From Mesorhizobium sp. (GTDB lineage Bacteria > Pseudomonadota > Alphaproteobacteria > Rhizobiales > Rhizobiaceae): 64,000 nt of DNA. Location of the stretch: assembly GCA_004020645.1 (NCBI GenBank), contig SAQL01000017.1, positions 1-64,000 of the forward strand, written 5' to 3'. Each line of letters begins with the position of its first letter. Position 1 is the stretch's first letter. Both the position numbers and the translations under genes were made by a program. This document shows, piece after piece, positions 55,210 to 63,117 of the stretch. Below the pieces are notes generated by a model. That model saw nothing but the letters and a program-made list of their open reading frames with translations. It did not search any database and was not told the origin of the DNA.

Positions 55210-55448
55210 GTCGACGCCGGCGCCGCCCCTCATTGCCCTGCCCGTCCTCCGCAGCAGCTGCGCTGCAGCTGCGGAGGGTGGACCCGGGCATTTCTCCCCG
55301 TATAGTGACGGGGAGAAAGAAGCTGGCCGCAGCCTCGGCGCACATTCTGCAACGTTGGATGTTGGCGAAAACCATCGATGACAGCGCCCCTCTCCCCGTC
55401 ATTATACGGGGAGAGGATGCCGGCAGGCAGGTGAGGGGCAGCGTCGAC
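55210..55448. repeat. Palindromic intergenic repeat, family A, copy 4
   Basis: Outer arms GTCGACGC/GCGTCGAC and GCCCCTCA/TGAGGGGC. Inner hairpins TTCTCCCCGTATAGTGACGG and CTCTCCCCGTCATTATACGG are related to copy 1. The remaining bases to 55653 show no gene; an AGAGGAG ribosome site follows for the SDR gene. Confidence 0.85.
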
Positions 55449-55653
55449 GCCCGGAAAGGGGTGCGGGGTAAATTCAAACCTGAAGCGATTGCCCTGGCCC
55501 CTCCGGGCTTGACGGCAGAAATGATGTTCTTTACCGAGAAAAAACATTTGCCCCTAAGCAAACAGCGATACAGGCGGCATGGTAGTGCCTATCTGGCACA
55601 TTGCGCCTTAGCCGCGGGCCGGTAAAAGCCGGGCGGCCACAGAGGAGAAAAGC

Positions 55654-56385
55654 ATGGCGGATCTGGCAGGCAAGATCGTTGTCGTCACGGCGGCGGCACA
55701 GGGCATCGGCCGGGCGAGCGCGCTGGCTTTCGCCAAGGCAGGCGCCGTCGTCCATGCCACCGACATCAACGAGGTGATGCTCGTCGAACTTGGCAAGACC
55801 TCCGGGATCAAGACCCGCAAGCTCGACGTGCTGAACGACGAGGCGGTGACGTCGGCCTTCGCCGAGATCGGCGTCGTCGACGTGCTGTTCAACTGCGCCG
55901 GCTTCGTCCATTCGGGCTCGATCCTCGAAATGAAGGACGCCGACCTCGATTTTGCTTTGGATCTCAACGTTCGCTCGATGATCCGCACCATCCGCGCCGT
56001 GCTGCCCGGCATGCTGGAGCGCGGCGATGGTTCGATCATCAACATGGCGTCGCTGGCCGGCTCGACCAAGGGCGTGCCCAACCGCTTCGTCTATGGGCTG
56101 ACCAAGGCGGCCGTCATCGGCCTGACCAAATCGGTTGCCGCCGACTATGTCGGCAAGGGCATACGCTGCAACGCCATCTGCCCGGGCACCGTCGAAAGCC
56201 CGTCGCTGCAGGACCGCATGCATGCGCAGGGCGACTACGAGGCAGCCCGCGCCGCCTTCATCGCCCGCCAGCCGATGGGCCGCCTCGGCACGCCCGAGGA
56301 AATCGCCGATCTCGCGGTCTATCTGGCCGGAGCCACCTATACGTCGGGACAGGCCTATAATATCGACGGTGGCTGGTCGATCTAG
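55654..56385 (+). CDS. SDR oxidoreductase, 2-keto-3-deoxy-L-fuconate dehydrogenase-like
   Basis: A 243-residue short-chain dehydrogenase. NAD motif VVVTAAAQGIGRASALAF, NNAG-equivalent FNCAGFVHSG, catalytic serine region IINMASLAGS and YGLTKAA (Tyr-x-x-x-Lys), ending YNIDGGWSI. The sequence style resembles the 2-keto-3-deoxy-L-fuconate dehydrogenases of rhizobia and Xanthomonas. The adjacent FAH-family hydrolase would perform the next step of that non-phosphorylating pathway. Other sugar-acid substrates remain possible. Confidence 0.9.
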   Translation: MADLAGKIVVVTAAAQGIGRASALAFAKAGAVVHATDINEVMLVELGKTSGIKTRKLDVLNDEAVTSAFAEIGVVDVLFNCAGFVHSGSILEMKDADLDFALDLNVRSMIRTIRAVLPGMLERGDGSIINMASLAGSTKGVPNRFVYGLTKAAVIGLTKSVAADYVGKGIRCNAICPGTVESPSLQDRMHAQGDYEAARAAFIARQPMGRLGTPEEIADLAVYLAGATYTSGQAYNIDGGWSI

Positions 56386-56453
56386 GAGTCTGACAATCCT
56401 ATTCTGCCGGGCGTCTGGCGCGGCGTCTGCGCTTGCCTAGGCACTTTAAGTAC

Positions 56454-56499
56454 GCTCCGCTCCGGTTCTCGAAAACCACGCCATTCGCCGTAGCGGAGC
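56454..56499. repeat. Inverted repeat between SDR and FAH genes
   Basis: GCTCCGCT (56454-56461) and AGCGGAGC (56492-56499) enclose a smaller GGTT/AACC hairpin. It lies in the 157-base spacer 43 bases before the FAH gene. Confidence 0.45.
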
Positions 56500-56542
56500 G
56501 AGTTTGCAAACGGCCTCTGGTCGCAACTGGGAGAAAAATTGC

Positions 56543-57388
56543 ATGAAACTGCTGCGCTATGGCGAGGCGGGGAGCGAACGCCCCGGCCTGCTCGATGCGG
56601 ACGGGACAATCCGTGACCTCTCCGCCCATGTCACCGACATTGCCGGCAAGGCGCTCGACCCGGCATCGCTCGATGCGTTGTCGAAGCTCGATCCGAAATC
56701 GCTGCCCGCAGTTTCCGGCAAGCCGCGCATCGGCGCCTGCGTCGCCGGCACCGGCAAATTCATCTGCATCGGCCTGAACTATTCCGACCATGCCGCCGAG
56801 ACCGGCGCCGTCGTGCCGCCGGAGCCGATCATCTTCATGAAGGCAAGCTCGGCCATCGTCGGGCCTGATGACGACGTGCTGATCCCGCGCGGCTCGGTCA
56901 AGACCGACTGGGAAGTCGAGCTTGGCGTGGTCATCGGCAGAAAAGCGAAATACGTCACCGAGGCCGAGGCGCTGGATTATGTCGCCGGCTACTGCGTCGC
57001 GCATGACGTTTCCGAGCGCGCCTTCCAGGCCGAGCGCCAGGGTCAGTGGACCAAGGGCAAGTCCTGCGACACGTTCGGGCCGATCGGCCCGTGGCTGGTG
57101 ACCAAGGACGAAGTGAAGGACCCGCAGAACATCCCGATGTGGCTGAAGGTCAACGGCAAGACGATGCAGAACGGCTCGACCAAAACCATGGTCTATGGCG
57201 TCGCCTATCTCGTTTCCTATCTCAGCCAGTTCATGTCGCTGCATCCGGGCGACATCATTTCGACCGGCACACCGCCCGGCGTCGGCCTCGGCATGAAGCC
57301 GCCGGTGTTCCTGAAGCCCGGCGATGTCGTCGAGCTCGGCATCGAAGGGCTGGGCATGCAGAAGCAGACGTTCAAGGCGGACGTATAG
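56543..57388 (+). CDS. Fumarylacetoacetate hydrolase family protein (2,4-diketo-3-deoxy-L-fuconate hydrolase-like)
   Basis: A 281-residue metal-dependent hydrolase. MKLLRYGEAGSERPGLLDAD is the usual start of the sugar-acid subgroup. The metal site is in PIIFMKASSAIVGPDD and KTDWEVELGVVIG; substrate loops are KSCDTFGPIGPW and STGTPPGVGLGMKPP. This subgroup is often annotated ureidoglycolate lyase but includes the 2,4-diketo-3-deoxy-L-fuconate hydrolase, which fits the SDR upstream. A GGGAG ribosome site supports the ATG at 56543. Confidence 0.92.
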   Translation: MKLLRYGEAGSERPGLLDADGTIRDLSAHVTDIAGKALDPASLDALSKLDPKSLPAVSGKPRIGACVAGTGKFICIGLNYSDHAAETGAVVPPEPIIFMKASSAIVGPDDDVLIPRGSVKTDWEVELGVVIGRKAKYVTEAEALDYVAGYCVAHDVSERAFQAERQGQWTKGKSCDTFGPIGPWLVTKDEVKDPQNIPMWLKVNGKTMQNGSTKTMVYGVAYLVSYLSQFMSLHPGDIISTGTPPGVGLGMKPPVFLKPGDVVELGIEGLGMQKQTFKADV

Positions 57389-57396
57389 GGGCTCTT

Positions 57397-57546
57397 CCTT
57401 CTCCCCTTGTTGTGGGAGAACGTGGATCGGCGCGCAGCGCCGAGACGGTTGAGGGGTGCTGGAAGGAACTGCAACGCCTCATTCCGTCCAGCACCCCTCA
57501 TCCGACCGAGCTTCGCTCGGCCACCTTCTCCCACAAGGGGAGAAGG
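57397..57546. repeat. Palindromic intergenic repeat, family A, copy 5
   Basis: CCTTCTCCCCTTGTTGTGGG on the left and its inverted partner ending CCACAAGGGGAGAAGG on the right, with TGAGGGGTGCTGG/CCAGCACCCCTCA inside. It lies between the convergent ends of the FAH and sugar-ATPase genes, where a bidirectional hairpin terminator would be useful. Confidence 0.88.
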
Positions 57547-57556
57547 AAAAGAGGCG

Positions 57557-58555
57557 CTATTTCAGCACCTTGCCATCGGCTCCGAACCGGTACGTCCTTG
57601 CCGGATCCGGCGTTGCGTAGAGCGTAGCACCGGGTTCGGCATTGTAGACGCCGAAGATGCGCACGGTGATCAGGCCGGCCTTCTCGCAGTCGAGATAGAG
57701 GTTGGTGTCGGCGCCAAGATGCTCGGCATGGACGACCGTGCCCTTCCAGGCGCCGGATTTCGCATCGACCGTCAGGTGCTCGGGACGGACGCCGATGGTC
57801 TTGGCCGTCTCGCCGAGCCTGGCGCCGTCGACGAAATTCATCTTCGGCGAGCCGATGAAGCCAGCGACGAATTCATTCGCCGGCGAATTATAAAGCTCCA
57901 TCGGCCCGCCGATCTGCTCGATCTTCCCCGCGTTGAGCACGACGATCTTGTCGGCCAGCGTCATCGCCTCGACCTGATCGTGGGTGACATAGATCATCGT
58001 TGCCTTCAGCCGGCGATGCAATTGCGCGATCTCCAGCCTGGTGTTGACGCGCAGTGCGGCATCGAGGTTGGACAAAGGCTCGTCGAACAGGAAAAGCTTG
58101 GGCTCGCGCACCACGGCGCGGCCGATGGCGACGCGCTGGCGCTGGCCGCCGGAAAGCTCGGCCGGGCGCCTGGCGAGATAGGGTTCCAGTGACAGCATCG
58201 AGGAGGCGATGCCGATGCGGCGGTCGATCTCGGCCGCCGGCGTGCCGGCCTGCTTGAGGCCTAGGCCCATATTGTTCTTCACCGTCAGATGCGGGTAGAG
58301 CGCGTAGGTCTGGAACACCATGGCGATGCCGCGCTTGGCCGGCGGCGTCGCGGAGACGTCCGCCCCGTCGATCACCACACGCCCCGACGTCGAATCCTCC
58401 AGCCCGGCGATGACCCTGAGCAGCGTCGACTTGCCGCAACCGGAGGGGCCGACGAAGACGACGAATTCGCCATCGGTCACTTCGAGGTTGATGCCCTTCA
58501 GCACCTCGACCGGCCCAAAGGCCTTCTTCACATTCTCGATGTTCAGCGAGCCCAC
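57557..58555 (-). CDS. Sugar ABC transporter ATPase (UgpC/MsmK type)
   Basis: A 332-residue ATPase for a carbohydrate importer: Walker A GPSGCGKST (about 36-44), Q-loop FQTYALYPHLTV, signature LSGGQRQR, Walker B LFLFDEPLSNLD and a C-terminal regulatory domain with IGVRPEHL. The start is a GTG at 58553-58555 with an excellent GGAGG ribosome site. It is the last gene of the sugar operon and is separated from the Gfo/Idh gene by a family B repeat. Confidence 0.96.
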   Translation of the reverse strand: MGSLNIENVKKAFGPVEVLKGINLEVTDGEFVVFVGPSGCGKSTLLRVIAGLEDSTSGRVVIDGADVSATPPAKRGIAMVFQTYALYPHLTVKNNMGLGLKQAGTPAAEIDRRIGIASSMLSLEPYLARRPAELSGGQRQRVAIGRAVVREPKLFLFDEPLSNLDAALRVNTRLEIAQLHRRLKATMIYVTHDQVEAMTLADKIVVLNAGKIEQIGGPMELYNSPANEFVAGFIGSPKMNFVDGARLGETAKTIGVRPEHLTVDAKSGAWKGTVVHAEHLGADTNLYLDCEKAGLITVRIFGVYNAEPGATLYATPDPARTYRFGADGKVLK

Positions 58556-58588
58556 TTCGTTCCTCCGGATTGGAATGTGGGCGCAGAA

Positions 58589-58761
58589 GCACCCCCCTCT
58601 GGCCTGCCCTCTTTGGCAAAACTTGGCATCTCCCCCTCAAGGGAGGAGATTGGCAGCTTCAAGGCCTCGCGCCACGTTGCGGCGCTGAAAATTTGCGAAA
58701 GCGACACCGACAGCTGATCTCCCCCCTTGAGGGGGAGATGGCCGGCAGGCCAGAGGGGGGT
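58589..58761. repeat. Palindromic intergenic repeat, family B, copy 2
   Basis: Outer arms ACCCCCCTCTGGCCTGCC and GGCAGGCCAGAGGGGGGT, with inner ATCTCCCCCTCAAGG and CTTGAGGGGGAGAT elements. It is inserted between the dehydrogenase and ATPase genes of the sugar operon. Confidence 0.88.
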
Positions 58762-58796
58762 AGCGCCAAGCGCGATCCCTGACAGCGATCCGTATA

Positions 58797-59858
58797 TCAA
58801 AGTCGCACCGTCTTTCCGCTGCGCACGCTCTCGTCGGCGGCAAGGCAGACGGCGAGCGACTTCACTGCGTCATCCACATGGCGGGTCAGATCCAGATCCT
58901 CGCGGATCGCCTTGAGCAGAAAAGCCTGTTCGAGGTCGCAGAGATCCTGATGGCCGGGTTCGCCCTCCATCGACAGCATCTCATCCGGTTTGGCGAACTT
59001 GCCGTCCGCGCCGGTCGCCGCACTGTGCAGGCGGATGGTCGAGGTCTTGGTGTGGGTGTCGATGTCGTCGGATCTGACGCCCTCTTTCATGACGATCGAC
59101 ACGCAGCCCCTGGGCGAGATCACGTCCTTCACGAAGAAGGCGGTCTCCGAGATCATCGGGCCCCAGCCGGCCTCGTACCAGCCGACCGAACCGTCGTCGA
59201 AGAGCACCTGCAGATGACCGTAATTGTACATCGAGGGCGCAATCTCGTCGGTCAGCCTCAGCCCCATGCCGCGCACCTCGACCGGCCTGGCATCGGTGAT
59301 CTGCAACATCACGTCGAGATAATGCACACCGCAATCGACGATCGGCGACGTCGTCTGCATCAACTGCTTGTGCGTCTCCCAGCTATGGCCTGAGGATTGC
59401 TGGTTGAGGTTCATGCGGAACACGTAGGGTCCGCCGAGCTTGCGCGCCTCGGCGATCAGCCTGATCCAGGACGGATGATGGCGCAGGATGTAGCCGATCA
59501 CCAGTTTTTTGCCGTTGGCCTTGGCTGCCGCGACGACGCGTTTGGCATCCGCCACCGTCGTCGCCAGCGGCTTTTCGACGAAGACATGGCAGCCGGCCTC
59601 GAACGCCTTCACGGCATAGTCTGCATGGCTGTCGGAATAGGTGGCGATGCAGGCGACATCAGGTCTTTCGTCGCGCAGCGCCTCGTCAAAGGAGCGCCTG
59701 ATGCCATAGCCGGAAAGCCCGGCCGGCAACGGCACATCCGAGCGGTTGACAAGTGCGGCGATGTCGAAGCCCGGATTGGTGTTATAGGCCAGCGCATGGC
59801 TGCGGCCCATATTGCCGAGGCCGGCAACGACGACGCGAAGGGGTTTTTGCGAGCTCAC
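58797..59858 (-). CDS. Gfo/Idh/MocA family oxidoreductase
   Basis: A 353-residue NAD(P)-dependent sugar or inositol dehydrogenase. The N-terminal Rossmann motif is VVVAGLGNMGRSHALAY, with the family EKPLATTVADAKRV (catalytic lysine in EKP) and a C-terminal substrate domain with DCGVHYLDVMLQ (histidine of the active site). The GTG at 59856-59858 overlaps the permease stop (GTGA). It should act on the sugar imported by the flanking transporter or its derivative. Confidence 0.94.
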   Translation of the reverse strand: MSSQKPLRVVVAGLGNMGRSHALAYNTNPGFDIAALVNRSDVPLPAGLSGYGIRRSFDEALRDERPDVACIATYSDSHADYAVKAFEAGCHVFVEKPLATTVADAKRVVAAAKANGKKLVIGYILRHHPSWIRLIAEARKLGGPYVFRMNLNQQSSGHSWETHKQLMQTTSPIVDCGVHYLDVMLQITDARPVEVRGMGLRLTDEIAPSMYNYGHLQVLFDDGSVGWYEAGWGPMISETAFFVKDVISPRGCVSIVMKEGVRSDDIDTHTKTSTIRLHSAATGADGKFAKPDEMLSMEGEPGHQDLCDLEQAFLLKAIREDLDLTRHVDDAVKSLAVCLAADESVRSGKTVRL

Positions 59859-60694
59859 TTGACCGCTCCCGAGGTGATGCCGCGGATCAGCTGCCGCGAG
59901 AAGATGACGTAGAGAATCAGCACCGGCATGATCGCCAGCGACAGCGCGGCCAGGATCGCGTTCCAGTTGGTGACGAACTGGCCGAGGAACAGCTGCGCGC
60001 CGAGCGTCACCGTCTTGGTCTCTTCCGACGGCGCCAGGATCAGCGGAAACCAAAGGTCATTCCAGATCGGAATCATGGTGAAGACGGCGACAGTCGCCAT
60101 CGATGGCCTTACCAGCGGCAGCACCAGCCGGAAGAAGATGGTGTATTCGGAAAGACCGTCGATGCGCCCGGCATTCTTCAGATCGTCCGACACCTGCTTC
60201 ATGAATTCCGAAAGGATGAAGACGGCGAGCGGCAGGCCTTGCGCCGTGTAGACCAGGATCAGCGCCGTCAGCGTATTGACCAGCCCGCTCGTCACCATCA
60301 GTTGCAAGATGGCGACGGTGGCGAGGCGGATCGGGATCATGATGCCGAGCGCGAGGTAAAGCCCCATCAGCGAATTGCCGCGGAACCGGTATTCCGACAG
60401 CGCGAACGCCGCCATCGCACCGAACAGCAGCACGAAGAACAGCGAGGCGACCGTGACGACAAGGCTGTTCTGGAAATAGTGGATGAAATCGCCCTGGCCG
60501 ATCACGGTGGTGTATCCGATCAGATCGAAGGTTTTCGGGGTCGGCGGCGCCAGCGGCGCCCCGAAGATGCCCGCGCGGGATTTAAACGAATTCATGATGA
60601 CGATGATCACCGGAAACAGCGCGATCACCGTGTAGGTCAACAGCACCGCATGGGCGCCGATGGTGCGGGGCAGGGAGCTGGTTGCCGTGCTCAT
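59855..60694 (-). CDS. Sugar ABC transporter permease (MalG type)
   Basis: A 279-residue inner-membrane permease with six helices and the EAA loop KNAGRIDGLSEYTIFFRLVLP. It pairs with the MalF-type permease encoded 8 bases upstream. The start at 60694 gives MSTATSSLPRTIG; a much longer open frame extends upstream antisense to nothing and is ignored. Confidence 0.95.
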   Translation of the reverse strand: MSTATSSLPRTIGAHAVLLTYTVIALFPVIIVIMNSFKSRAGIFGAPLAPPTPKTFDLIGYTTVIGQGDFIHYFQNSLVVTVASLFFVLLFGAMAAFALSEYRFRGNSLMGLYLALGIMIPIRLATVAILQLMVTSGLVNTLTALILVYTAQGLPLAVFILSEFMKQVSDDLKNAGRIDGLSEYTIFFRLVLPLVRPSMATVAVFTMIPIWNDLWFPLILAPSEETKTVTLGAQLFLGQFVTNWNAILAALSLAIMPVLILYVIFSRQLIRGITSGAVK

Positions 60695-60702
60695 CTTACG
60701 CC

Positions 60703-61626
60703 TCAGAACTGGTAGCGACGCAGGCGCGTCTGGACGAGGAAGAGGTAGACGCAGACGCCGCCAAGGATGATCAGGAACATCATCGTGGCGATCGCCGCGC
60801 CCATGTTGGGATCGCCGATTTGCAGCTGGAAACCGAAGAAGGCGCGGTAGAGGAAGGTGCCGAGAATGTCGGTCGAATAATTCGGCCCGGCCAGCGCGCC
60901 CTGCGCGGTGTAGATCAGGTCGAAAGCGTTGAAATTGCCGACGAAGGTCAGGATCGAGATGATGCCGATCGACGGCAGGATCAGCGGCAGCTTGATCTTC
61001 CAGAACTGCGACATGCCGGTGATGCCGTCGCATTCGGCCGCTTCGATCACCTCGTCGGGGATCGACAGCAGCGCCGCATAGATCAGCATCATCGGAATGC
61101 CGACAAACTGCCACACCGAGATCAGGCTGAGCGTCGTCAGCGCATATTGCTCCTTGCCCAGCCACGGTGTGAACAGACTTTTCAGGCCGACAAGATCCAT
61201 AAGGTTTGGCGCCACGCCCCACAGCGGCGACAGGATCAGCTTCCAGGCGAAGCCGACGATGACGAAGGACAGGATCGTCGGCACGAAGATGGCTGTGCGG
61301 TAGAAGGCGGAGAATCTCAACCGCGGGCTTGAGAGAAGCGCCGCCAAAAGGACGCCGATCGGGTTCTGCACCAGCATATGAATGATGAAGAACCAGACAT
61401 TGTTCCTCAGCGCATTCCAGAAACCCACGGACCAGTTAGGATCGCCGAACAGCGTGCGGAAGTTTGCCAGTCCCACGAAGACCTGGGACTGGTCGATGTT
61501 GCGGAACAAGGAGAGCTGCAGAGTGCCGGCCAGCGGCAGGATCATGATCGCCGTATAGACCAGCACTGCCGGCGCCAGAAAGACGCCGATGTGCCAGCGG
61601 AACGGTCGTTTCGGTGCTGCGGCCAT
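60703..61626 (-). CDS. Sugar ABC transporter permease (MalF/UgpA type)
   Basis: A 307-residue permease with six membrane segments and the EAA loop EAAECDGITGMSQFWKIKLP. It starts MAAAPKRPFRWHIGVFLAPA. It follows the binding-protein gene after 229 bases containing two very stable hairpins, similar to the malE-malF spacing seen in enteric bacteria. Confidence 0.95.
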   Translation of the reverse strand: MAAAPKRPFRWHIGVFLAPAVLVYTAIMILPLAGTLQLSLFRNIDQSQVFVGLANFRTLFGDPNWSVGFWNALRNNVWFFIIHMLVQNPIGVLLAALLSSPRLRFSAFYRTAIFVPTILSFVIVGFAWKLILSPLWGVAPNLMDLVGLKSLFTPWLGKEQYALTTLSLISVWQFVGIPMMLIYAALLSIPDEVIEAAECDGITGMSQFWKIKLPLILPSIGIISILTFVGNFNAFDLIYTAQGALAGPNYSTDILGTFLYRAFFGFQLQIGDPNMGAAIATMMFLIILGGVCVYLFLVQTRLRRYQF

Positions 61627-61676
61627 GCGTTCGGTCCCCGCCGATCAGGTTCTTGCCGTCAAAGGGCGCGGCGCCT

Positions 61677-61840
61677 CCCTCCCCCTCGAGGGGAGGGTGT
61701 CTCGCGAAGCGAGGCGGGCGGATCGGCCAAGGCAGTGCGCCATCGTGTTTTCGATCGCGCCTTCCGGCAACGATCAGGTCGCAGCCTGCTTTCACCCCTG
61801 TCGCCTTCGGCGACATCTCCCCCCTCGAGGGGGGAGATGT
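61677..61840. repeat. Palindromic intergenic repeat, family B-like, inside the sugar operon
   Basis: One hairpin is CCCTCCCC/GGGGAGGG at 61677-61697. The other is a perfect 28-base palindrome at 61813-61840 whose left half is ACATCTCCCCCCTC. In the mRNA the latter begins 15 bases after the binding-protein stop. Confidence 0.9.
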
Positions 61841-61855
61841 CACTTCGCCGCGCTC

Positions 61856-63115
61856 TTACTTCGCCGGCTTATACCAGCTGTCGAGGCCGTCCTGCAGCTT
61901 CTTTGCGGCAGCTTCCGGCGTGACGGTGCCGTTGATGACGTTGGCCGATTCAACCCAGGTCTCGTTCTCGAGGTTCGGCGTGCCGCGCCCCAGGATCTGG
62001 TAGGTCGAGCGGATCGTCGACTTGCACTTGTCGCGCCAGGAGACGAATTCCTGGGCCAGCGGGTCTTCCATCTTCACCGGCGTGTTGTTCAGGCTGAAGA
62101 AGCCCGGCAGCGCGTTGGCGTAGATAGTGGCGAAGTCCGGCGAGGCGACCCAGGACAGGAAGGTCTTGGCTGCATCGGCATTCTTCGACGCCGCATTCAG
62201 ACCCATGCCGATATCGGTGTGGTCGGAGATGTAGCAAGTGTCGCCGGCCTTCTGCACCGGCGGCGGGAAGGCGCCCATCTTGAACTGGGCTTGGGTGTTG
62301 AACAGCGCGATCTCCCACGAGCCGGCAGGGTAGATGGCGGCGCGGCCAAGCGTGAACAGGTTCTGGCTGTCCGGATAGGTCTGTGCCTCAAAGCCGTCGC
62401 CGAGATAGGGTTTCCATTTGGCGAGTTCGGCAAAGGGCGCGACCCACTGCGGGTCGGTCAGTTTTTGCTCGCCCTTGATCAGCGCGGTGCGGCCTTCCTC
62501 GCCCTTCCAGTAGTTCGGGCCGATGTTCTGGTAGCCCATGGTCGCGGCTTCCCAGAGGTCCTTGGTGCCCATCGCCATCGGGATGTAGGTGCCGTCGGCC
62601 TTGATCTTGTCGAGCGCGGCGTAGAACTCCTCATTGGTGGTCGGCACCTTGATGCCGAGCTGGTCGAAGGCGTCCTTGTTGTAGATGAAGCCGTGGATGA
62701 CCGAAGCCATCGGCACGCAGAAGGTCGCCTTGCCGTCGTCGGTCTGCCAGGCGGCCTTGGCAACGTCGGAAAAATTCTCCATGCCCGGCAGCGCCGACAG
62801 ATCGGCGAGGTTGCCCTTCTTGAAAAGTTCCAGCGACTTGTCGAACGGGCGGCAGGTGATCAGGTCGCCCGCGGAGCCGGCGGCGAGCTTGGCGCCGAGT
62901 GCGGCGTCATATTCAGTCGGCGCCGACGGCGCGAACACCACCTTGATGCCGGGGTTCTTGGCTTCAAAAGCCGGGATCAGCTTGTCCTTCCAGATGGCAA
63001 GGTCGTCGCCGCGCCAGCTTTCGATGTTGAGCGTTACGTCCTGGGCATAGGCCATTCCGGCGGAGCCGAGAATGCTGGTGCCGAGAAGCAGTGCCGTCAG
63101 TAGTTTCGTTGTCAT
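61856..63115 (-). CDS. Sugar ABC transporter substrate-binding protein
   Basis: A 419-residue exported binding protein of the SBP_bac_1 family. The signal peptide is MTTKLLTALLLGTSILGSAG with cleavage at AYAQ. The mature lobes include LTGPQW-like LTDPQWVAPFAELAKW and FLSWVASPDFATIYA. The start codon is 2 bases after the etherase stop. The sugar ligand is unknown; MurQ linkage hints at an amino sugar or muropeptide fragment. Confidence 0.94.
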   Translation of the reverse strand: MTTKLLTALLLGTSILGSAGMAYAQDVTLNIESWRGDDLAIWKDKLIPAFEAKNPGIKVVFAPSAPTEYDAALGAKLAAGSAGDLITCRPFDKSLELFKKGNLADLSALPGMENFSDVAKAAWQTDDGKATFCVPMASVIHGFIYNKDAFDQLGIKVPTTNEEFYAALDKIKADGTYIPMAMGTKDLWEAATMGYQNIGPNYWKGEEGRTALIKGEQKLTDPQWVAPFAELAKWKPYLGDGFEAQTYPDSQNLFTLGRAAIYPAGSWEIALFNTQAQFKMGAFPPPVQKAGDTCYISDHTDIGMGLNAASKNADAAKTFLSWVASPDFATIYANALPGFFSLNNTPVKMEDPLAQEFVSWRDKCKSTIRSTYQILGRGTPNLENETWVESANVINGTVTPEAAAKKLQDGLDSWYKPAK

Positions 63116-63117
63116 GC

